The notes under the pieces were generated by a model. It searched no databases and was not told where the DNA came from. It was given only the letters and a program-made list of their open reading frames with translations. The translations under genes and the position numbers were made by a program. Shown here in pieces: positions 34,469 to 39,519 of a DNA stretch of 39,519 nucleotides (positions within the stretch are counted from its first letter, which is position 1; each line of letters begins with the position of its first letter). Source of the DNA: Bradyrhizobium diazoefficiens (GTDB lineage: Bacteria; Pseudomonadota; Alphaproteobacteria; Rhizobiales; Xanthobacteraceae); NCBI RefSeq assembly GCF_018131015.1, contig NZ_JAFCJJ010000042.1, positions 1 through 39,519 on the forward strand, read 5' to 3'.

Positions 34469-36619
34469 ATGGCGATCCGTCTGAGCCTTGGCCTTGGCCG
34501 CTTCCGGCCTCGTTTCAAGATGCCGAAATGGGGCCTGCGCGGCAGCCTGTTCGCGGCATTTGCGGTCATTGCGGGCATGGGCCTCGTAATCGCAGCCGGC
34601 GCCGGCTTCGTGTTCAACCATCTCGGCGCGACCATGATGGATCTGAGCGGCCGCGACATTCCGCGCCTCTCCGCGAGCCTCCAGCTCGCCTCGACGAGCG
34701 CGACGCTTGCGGCACAGGGTCCGGGCCTGCTCGCCTCGCCCAGCGACGATGCGCTGAACGAACGCACCAAGAACGTGAAGGACATCCAGCAGCTCGCCAT
34801 GGCCAAGCTCGGCGAGATCATCGAGCTCGGCGCCGACCCGCAGACCGCGAACGCGCTGCGCGACACCGCCAAGAGCATCGACGAGGCCACCCAGAGCCTG
34901 GTGTCGGCGGCACGCGAGCGGCTCGACACCGGCGCGCTCCACAACAAGCAATATGGGGAGTTGCGCAAGGCACAGCTCGCCTTCGTCGCGACCACGGGCC
35001 CCGCGACGCTGGATGCACAGACGCGGCTGAATGCGATCCTCGGCGCGACCGACGTCTCGGACGAAGATTCTGCCGAAGCCGCCCGCACCGTCGCCCAGGT
35101 CTCGACGATCTCCACCTTCGGCAACCTGATGGGCGCCGACCTGATGGCGGCGCTCTCGGCCAACGACAGCGACACGCTGGAGACGATCGAGAAGGAATTC
35201 AAGGCGACGCGCGACCGCGTCAAGTCGAACCTCAAGAACCTGCCGAAGATCGCCTCGATGAAGGCCGTGACCGACGCCGCTGAAAAACTGATCACCTTCG
35301 GGGAGGGCAAGACCGGCGTGTTCAAGGTGCGCCAGAAGGAGCTCGACTCCATCGATTACGGCCAGACAATCCTGGACGAGACCCGCAAGCTCAATGTCGG
35401 CCTCGGCATCAGCGTGCAGCAGCTCGTCGACGGCGTGCAGAAGGAGACTAACGCCTCGACCTTCCAGGCCCGCCAGGAGATTTCGCTCGCCACGACCGCA
35501 ATGCTGGCGCTGGGCGGGCTGATGCTGATCGGCTCGGCGCTGTTCGTCTGGCTCTATGTCGGACGCAACATCCTGCGCCGGATCGGCGCCCTGCATCACT
35601 CGATGCAGTCGCTCGCGAGCGGCGATCTCGACGCCGAGATCTACCACTCCACGCACCACAATGACGAAATCTCGGTGATGGCGAACACCCTGCAGGTGTT
35701 CCGCGAGAGCATGATCGAGACCCGCGCGCTCACCAGCGAGCAGGACAAGGATCGTGCCGCCAAGGCCGAGCGGACCGCGCGCATGGAGGCCAGGATCGCC
35801 GATTTCGAGGGCACCGTGCGCAATGCGCTCGATAACCTCGCGCAGTCGGCCAACTCGATGCAGTCGACCGCGCAGAGCATGTCAAACACCGCCGACCAGT
35901 CCAACGCGCTGGTGAGTGCGGTCGCATCTGCCGCCGAGGAGACCTCGGTCAACGTGCAGACCGTATCGGCCGGCACCGAGCAATTGTCGTCCTCGATCCA
36001 GGAGATCAGCCGTCAGGTGGTGACCTCGGCCGCGATCGCCAAGAAGGCGGTCGAGGAGGCCGGCGCAACCGACACCACGGTGCAGAGCCTTGCCGACAGT
36101 GCGAGCCGCATCAACGTCGTGGTCGACCTGATCCAGACGATCGCCTCGCAGACCAACCTGCTCGCGCTCAACGCCACCATCGAGGCGGCCCGCGCGGGCG
36201 AAGCCGGCCGCGGCTTTGCGGTGGTCGCCTCCGAGGTCAAGAGCCTCGCGAGCCAGACCGCAAAGGCGACGGAGGAGATCCGTTCCCAGATCGCCGCCAT
36301 GCAGCAGGTCACGACATCGGCGGTTGGCGCCATCCAGGGCATCGGCCGCATCATCGGCGAGATCAACGACGTGACGACGACGATCGCGGCTGCAGTCGAG
36401 GAGCAGGGGGCCGCGACCCGCGAGATCGCCCGCAACATCCAGCATGCGGCCGGCGGCACCAGCGAGGTCTCCAGCAACATCGTCGGCGTCTCCAACGCGT
36501 CCGCCGAGGCCGGGGCTGCGGCAGGCGAAGTGCTGAGCGCATCGGACGCGCTTCGTCGCGAATCCGACCTGCTGCGCGGCGAAATCGACGCGTTCCTCAA
36601 CAACATGCGGGCGGCCTGA
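34469..36619 (+). CDS. Methyl-accepting chemotaxis protein
   Basis: The 716-residue receptor starts at ATG 34469, after a GGGGG tract, and has a basic N-terminus before TM1 (about 27-50). A periplasmic domain of about 290 residues is mostly helical. TM2 is at about 342-367, followed by a HAMP domain (R-R-I-G-A-L-H-H-S-M; D-E-I-S-V-M-A-N-T-L) to about 420 and the methyl-accepting signalling coiled coil, with the hairpin tip N-L-L-A-L-N-A-T-I-E-A-A-R-A-G-E-A-G-R-G at about 563-582. No C-terminal CheR/CheB tether peptide is visible (ends F-L-N-N-M-R-A-A). It senses an unknown ligand at the inner membrane and signals to CheA/CheW. A long in-frame extension upstream is rejected. Confidence 0.94.
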   Translation: MAIRLSLGLGRFRPRFKMPKWGLRGSLFAAFAVIAGMGLVIAAGAGFVFNHLGATMMDLSGRDIPRLSASLQLASTSATLAAQGPGLLASPSDDALNERTKNVKDIQQLAMAKLGEIIELGADPQTANALRDTAKSIDEATQSLVSAARERLDTGALHNKQYGELRKAQLAFVATTGPATLDAQTRLNAILGATDVSDEDSAEAARTVAQVSTISTFGNLMGADLMAALSANDSDTLETIEKEFKATRDRVKSNLKNLPKIASMKAVTDAAEKLITFGEGKTGVFKVRQKELDSIDYGQTILDETRKLNVGLGISVQQLVDGVQKETNASTFQARQEISLATTAMLALGGLMLIGSALFVWLYVGRNILRRIGALHHSMQSLASGDLDAEIYHSTHHNDEISVMANTLQVFRESMIETRALTSEQDKDRAAKAERTARMEARIADFEGTVRNALDNLAQSANSMQSTAQSMSNTADQSNALVSAVASAAEETSVNVQTVSAGTEQLSSSIQEISRQVVTSAAIAKKAVEEAGATDTTVQSLADSASRINVVVDLIQTIASQTNLLALNATIEAARAGEAGRGFAVVASEVKSLASQTAKATEEIRSQIAAMQQVTTSAVGAIQGIGRIIGEINDVTTTIAAAVEEQGAATREIARNIQHAAGGTSEVSSNIVGVSNASAEAGAAAGEVLSASDALRRESDLLRGEIDAFLNNMRAA

Positions 36620-36622
36620 TCG

Positions 36623-36668
36623 ACATTCCACATTGCGCGATTGCGCAATGTGGAATGACTGCGTTTTT
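36623..36668 (+). terminator. Strong hairpin terminator after the chemotaxis receptor gene
   Basis: CATTCCACATTGCGC at 36623-36637 pairs perfectly over 15 bases with 36642-36656 around a GATT loop, four bases after the stop codon. GTTTTT follows at about 36663-36668, slightly distant for a classic terminator, but the stem strength supports the call. Confidence 0.75.
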
Positions 36669-36779
36669 ACCGTCATCGTCCGGATGACGGAAAAGCGCCT
36701 CCGGAATAGGCGCCATGCGGGCTGCGCTCCCGCCCTTTTTCGGCTGGCGCCCCGTGGCCGGTAGGTTTAAGCGGGTAGC

Positions 36780-37841
36780 ATGAACGCGAAAACCGACACC
36801 GTGCAGTCCTCCGCCGAGGCCCTGCGCTATCCCTGGGAACAGCATCCCGGCCCCGATGAGATCGTGGAGATCCGGCCCGGCGTGCTGTGGGTGCGGCTGA
36901 AGCTGCCGTTCCGCCTCAACCACGTGAACATCTACCTGCTCGCCGATGGCGACGGCTACGCCATGGTCGATGCGGGCTTCGGCAACGAGGAAACGATCGA
37001 GGCCTGGACCGGGCTGTTCGACGGGCCGTTGAAGGGCGTCAACATCACCCGGCTGATCGTCACCCATTCCCACCCCGACCATGTCGGGCTCGCGGGCTGG
37101 ATCGTCGAGCGGTTCAACTGCCCGCTGGTGATGTCGCAGGTCGAATATCTGCAGTCGGTCTACCACCAGAACCGGGGCACCGAGGAACGTCGCAACGCGC
37201 AGCGGCTGTTCTTCCGGCGCCACGGCATGGACGAGTCGCTCACCGAGAAGCTGCTCGGGCGCGGCCAGGATTACCTCAAGCGCGTCTCGGTGCTGCCGCC
37301 GTCCTACCGCCGCATCTCGCATGGCGACGAGGTCGTGATCGGCTCGCGCCGCTTCAAGGTGATCACGGGCGGCGGCCACGCGCTCGACCAGGTGATGCTC
37401 TATTGCGCCGACGACAAGCTGTTTCTCTCCGCCGACCAGGTGCTGAGCAAGATCTCGCCGAATGTCAGCGTGTGGGCGGTCGAGCCCGACCAGAACTCGC
37501 TCGGCGAATATCTGGCCTCGCTCGCCAGCCTCACCACCACCCTGCCCTATGACCTGCTGGTGCTGCCCGGCCATGGCGTGCCGTTCTACGGGCTGAAGAC
37601 CCGCATCAAGCAGCTCGCGGACCATCACGAGGAACGCTGCCGCCTGATCGCGGAAGCCTGCCGCGACGTGCCGCAGACCTCGCGCGCCCTCGTGCCCGTC
37701 GTGTTCAACAAGCACGTGCTGGACGAGCACCAGATGGGTTTTGCCGCCGGCGAGCTCGTCGCCCATGTCAACTACATGATCGTCGAGGGCCGCCTGACGG
37801 CCGAGACCAGGGACGGCGTGCTCCAGTTCAGGACGACGTAA
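36780..37841 (+). CDS. MBL-fold metallohydrolase, LACTB2-like
   Basis: The 353-residue cytoplasmic protein has the full MBL metal set: T-H-S-H-P-D-H-V-G-L-A-G near residue 98, G-G-G-H-A-L-D-Q near 200, F-L-S-A-D-Q-V-L near 217, and L-P-G-H-G-V-P-F near 261. The C-terminal segment (H-V-L-D-E-H-Q-M-G-F-A-A-G-E-L-V-A-H, G-R-L-T-A-E) resembles the small winged-helix tail of LACTB2-type hydrolases. Substrates of this group include RNA, thioesters and lactones. ATG 36780 gives the expected length; upstream GCGGGTAGC is a weak ribosome site. It sits alone between the chemotaxis receptor and hemA. Confidence 0.85.
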   Translation: MNAKTDTVQSSAEALRYPWEQHPGPDEIVEIRPGVLWVRLKLPFRLNHVNIYLLADGDGYAMVDAGFGNEETIEAWTGLFDGPLKGVNITRLIVTHSHPDHVGLAGWIVERFNCPLVMSQVEYLQSVYHQNRGTEERRNAQRLFFRRHGMDESLTEKLLGRGQDYLKRVSVLPPSYRRISHGDEVVIGSRRFKVITGGGHALDQVMLYCADDKLFLSADQVLSKISPNVSVWAVEPDQNSLGEYLASLASLTTTLPYDLLVLPGHGVPFYGLKTRIKQLADHHEERCRLIAEACRDVPQTSRALVPVVFNKHVLDEHQMGFAAGELVAHVNYMIVEGRLTAETRDGVLQFRTT

Positions 37842-37905
37842 GGGGGCAAGCCGGCCGGAACCTCACCCCAAGCCCATGGTGCAGGGCAGCATTACAAGTC
37901 GCGGA

Positions 37906-37925
37906 AGCTTGATCGGGATCAAGCT
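37906..37925. promoter_or_regulatory. FNR/FixK-type box upstream of hemA
   Basis: A perfect 20-base palindrome, AGCTTGATC-GG-GATCAAGCT, contains TTGAT-N4-ATCAA, the FNR/FixK consensus. Its centre lies about 144 bases upstream of the hemA start. In Bradyrhizobium, hemA is known to respond to low oxygen through the FixLJ/FixK pathway, so control by a CRP/FNR-family protein is likely. I cannot place the transcription start from the sequence. Confidence 0.85.
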
Positions 37926-38059
37926 GCAACGCGCCGGATAGGGCATTTTGCCCGAATGCCCCTCACACCCAAATGTGGGATAGCGCATAGACATTAGAGC
38001 TGGAAAAGCTCTAAGGAAGATGCACCCCTTTTTGGACGGTTCCGTCTCAGGTTTTTCCG

Positions 38060-39289
38060 ATGGATTACAGCCAGTTCTTCAATTCCGCCCTCGATCGTCT
38101 CCACACCGAGCGGCGCTACCGCGTGTTCGCCGATCTCGAGCGCACGGCCGGCCGCTTCCCGCACGCGGTCTGGCACTCGCCCAAGGGCAAGCGCGACGTC
38201 GTGATCTGGTGCTCCAACGATTACCTCGGGATGGGCCAGCACCCGAAGGTGGTGGGCGCCATGGTCGAGACCGCGACCCGGGTCGGCACCGGCGCGGGCG
38301 GTACCCGTAATATTGCGGGCACGCATCATCCGCTGGTGCAGCTCGAGGCCGAGCTCGCCGATCTCCACGGCAAGGAAGCGGCGCTGCTGTTCACCTCGGG
38401 CTATGTCTCGAACCAGACCGGCATCGCGACCATCGCAAAGCTGATCCCAAACTGCCTGATCCTTTCGGACGAGCTCAACCACAATTCGATGATCGAGGGC
38501 ATCCGGCAGTCCGGCTGCGAGCGGCAAGTGTTCCGCCACAACGATCTCGCCGATCTCGAAGCGCTGTTGAAGGCCGCCGGCCCGAACCGGCCGAAGCTGA
38601 TCGCCTGCGAGAGCCTTTATTCCATGGACGGCGACGTCGCGCCGCTCGCCAAGATCTGCGATCTCGCCGAGAAATATGGCGCGATGACCTATGTCGACGA
38701 GGTCCACGCCGTCGGCATGTACGGGCCGCGCGGCGGCGGCATTGCCGAGCGCGACGGCGTCATGCACCGCATCGACATCCTCGAAGGCACGCTGGCGAAG
38801 GCCTTCGGCTGCCTCGGCGGCTATATCGCCGCCAACGGCCAGATCATCGACGCGGTGCGCTCCTATGCGCCGGGCTTCATCTTCACCACCGCGCTGCCGC
38901 CGGCGATCTGCTCGGCCGCGACCGCCGCGATCAAGCATCTGAAGAGCTCGAGCTGGGAGCGCGAGCGCCACCAGGACCGCGCCGCGCGCGTCAAGGCAAT
39001 CCTCAATGCCGCCGGCCTGCCGGTGATGTCGAACGACACCCACATCGTGCCGCTGTTCGTCGGCGATCCCGAGAAGTGCAAGCAGGCCTCCGACCTCCTG
39101 CTCGAGGAGCACGGCATCTACATCCAGCCGATCAACTATCCGACCGTCGCCAAGGGCACCGAGCGCCTGCGCATCACGCCCTCGCCCTATCACGACGACG
39201 GCCTGATCGATCAGCTCGCCGAAGCGCTGCTGCAAGTATGGGACCGCCTCGGCCTGCCGCTCCGCGAAAAGTCGCTCGCGGCGGAGTAG
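38060..39289 (+). CDS. hemA: 5-aminolevulinate synthase
   Basis: The 409-residue PLP enzyme condenses glycine and succinyl-CoA to 5-aminolevulinate, the first step of haem synthesis in alphaproteobacteria (C4 route). Conserved features include the glycine-rich G-T-G-A-G-G-T-R-N-I near residue 77, D-E-L-N-H-N-S near 137, Y-V-D-E-V-H-A-V-G (Asp213 binds PLP nitrogen, His216), and T-L-A-K-A-F-G-C with Lys247 as Schiff-base lysine. Length matches the family. ATG 38060 opens directly with the usual N-terminus (MDYSQFFNSAL). The FNR/FixK palindrome at 37906-37925 suggests induction at low oxygen, when cytochromes and other haem proteins are needed. Confidence 0.97.
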   Translation: MDYSQFFNSALDRLHTERRYRVFADLERTAGRFPHAVWHSPKGKRDVVIWCSNDYLGMGQHPKVVGAMVETATRVGTGAGGTRNIAGTHHPLVQLEAELADLHGKEAALLFTSGYVSNQTGIATIAKLIPNCLILSDELNHNSMIEGIRQSGCERQVFRHNDLADLEALLKAAGPNRPKLIACESLYSMDGDVAPLAKICDLAEKYGAMTYVDEVHAVGMYGPRGGGIAERDGVMHRIDILEGTLAKAFGCLGGYIAANGQIIDAVRSYAPGFIFTTALPPAICSAATAAIKHLKSSSWERERHQDRAARVKAILNAAGLPVMSNDTHIVPLFVGDPEKCKQASDLLLEEHGIYIQPINYPTVAKGTERLRITPSPYHDDGLIDQLAEALLQVWDRLGLPLREKSLAAE

Positions 39290-39339
39290 GCGTTCAGCCG
39301 CTCCTTCAACTCGCACCGTCCCCGGAGCTACCCCCCTCC

Positions 39340-39480
39340 CCAACCCTCCCCCACAAGGGGGGAGGGAGCGAGACAGTTTTGCCAGCCTCACACCGATCGG
39401 GCGCAACCGTTCGCCGCGAATCTTCATCTCGTTGACCGACCATCTCTCCGTTCCCTCCCCCCTTGTGGGGTAGGGGAATC
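39340..39480. repeat. CCTCCCC/GGGGAGG palindromes downstream of hemA
   Basis: CCCTCCCCCACAAGGGGGGAGGG near 39344-39367 is a near-perfect palindrome, and a related inverted copy (CCCTCCCCCCTTGTGGGGTAGGGG) lies at about 39452-39475. The space from 39290 to the window end shows no gene I can support, and these repeats belong to the same palindrome group as those elsewhere. Confidence 0.55.
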
Positions 39481-39519
39481 GCATATGGCGCTAGAGGGGC
39501 GTTGCAAGGCGGTTGGAAC

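Noticed and set aside
36670..36690. Hairpin CCGTCATC/GATGACGG after the receptor gene
   Set aside because: It has no T-run in a useful direction and lies downstream of a much stronger hairpin, so it is not called as a separate terminator.
37994..39484. Long minus-strand open frame over hemA
   Set aside because: hemA on the plus strand is certain, and the antisense frame is an artefact of its codon bias.
1..39519. CRISPR arrays, tRNA/rRNA genes, insertion sequences, prophage
   Set aside because: I saw no spaced direct-repeat array, no tRNA- or rRNA-like sequence, and no transposase, integrase or phage gene in any frame.

Overview
The window looks like chromosomal DNA of a Bradyrhizobium-type alphaproteobacterium (Nitrobacteraceae). 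The reasons are high GC with strong third-position bias, a C4-pathway 5-aminolevulinate synthase (hemA) behind an FNR/FixK-type box, a LIV-type ABC transporter operon, winged-helix/TPR one-component regulators, small conserved rhizobial ORFs, and many GC-rich palindromes between genes. The assignment rests on reading the sequence; no database was searched. I see no rRNA, tRNA, CRISPR array, insertion sequence or phage gene.

Layout. Positions 1-6586 (minus) hold the first 2195 codons of a giant repetitive surface protein whose C-terminus lies beyond the left edge. It has a FecR-like N-terminal region, cadherin/VCBS-type domains and a long beta-helix stalk. An AT-rich non-coding stretch separates it from a LapG-like periplasmic cysteine protease (7205-7936, plus) and a secreted LprI-like protein (8016-9140, plus). 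Next is a minus-strand block, 16133 down to 9300: livH-livM-livG-livF, an AMP-forming acyl-CoA ligase and a periplasmic binding protein, an import-and-activate unit. Divergent from it is an ABC exporter pair (16396-18668), followed by a secreted UlaG-like metallohydrolase, a small beta-barrel-type protein, an amidohydrolase, a cupin and an unknown protein.

Positions 22922-25652 (minus) hold an M29 aminopeptidase and a fumarase/aspartase-superfamily lyase. From 25887 to 30582 two closely related winged-helix/TPR regulators (plus) bracket a GFA-family gene and a probable methanethiol S-methyltransferase (mddA, minus). A 20-bp direct repeat with a 22-bp period lies in the mddA/regulator intergenic region. 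Positions 30900-33353 carry small genes: a coupled pair, a secreted peptide-like protein, an ArsR-type regulator divergent from a RidA-family gene, and a small HTH-like protein. The right end has an outer-membrane beta-barrel protein with a strong terminator, a methyl-accepting chemotaxis protein, a LACTB2-like MBL hydrolase, and hemA.

The most interesting parts are the adhesin with its adjacent LapG-like protease (possible regulated release of a surface adhesin), the mddA/GFA island between twin regulators, the phased direct repeat, and a composite palindromic element that almost exactly fills two separate convergent gene junctions.
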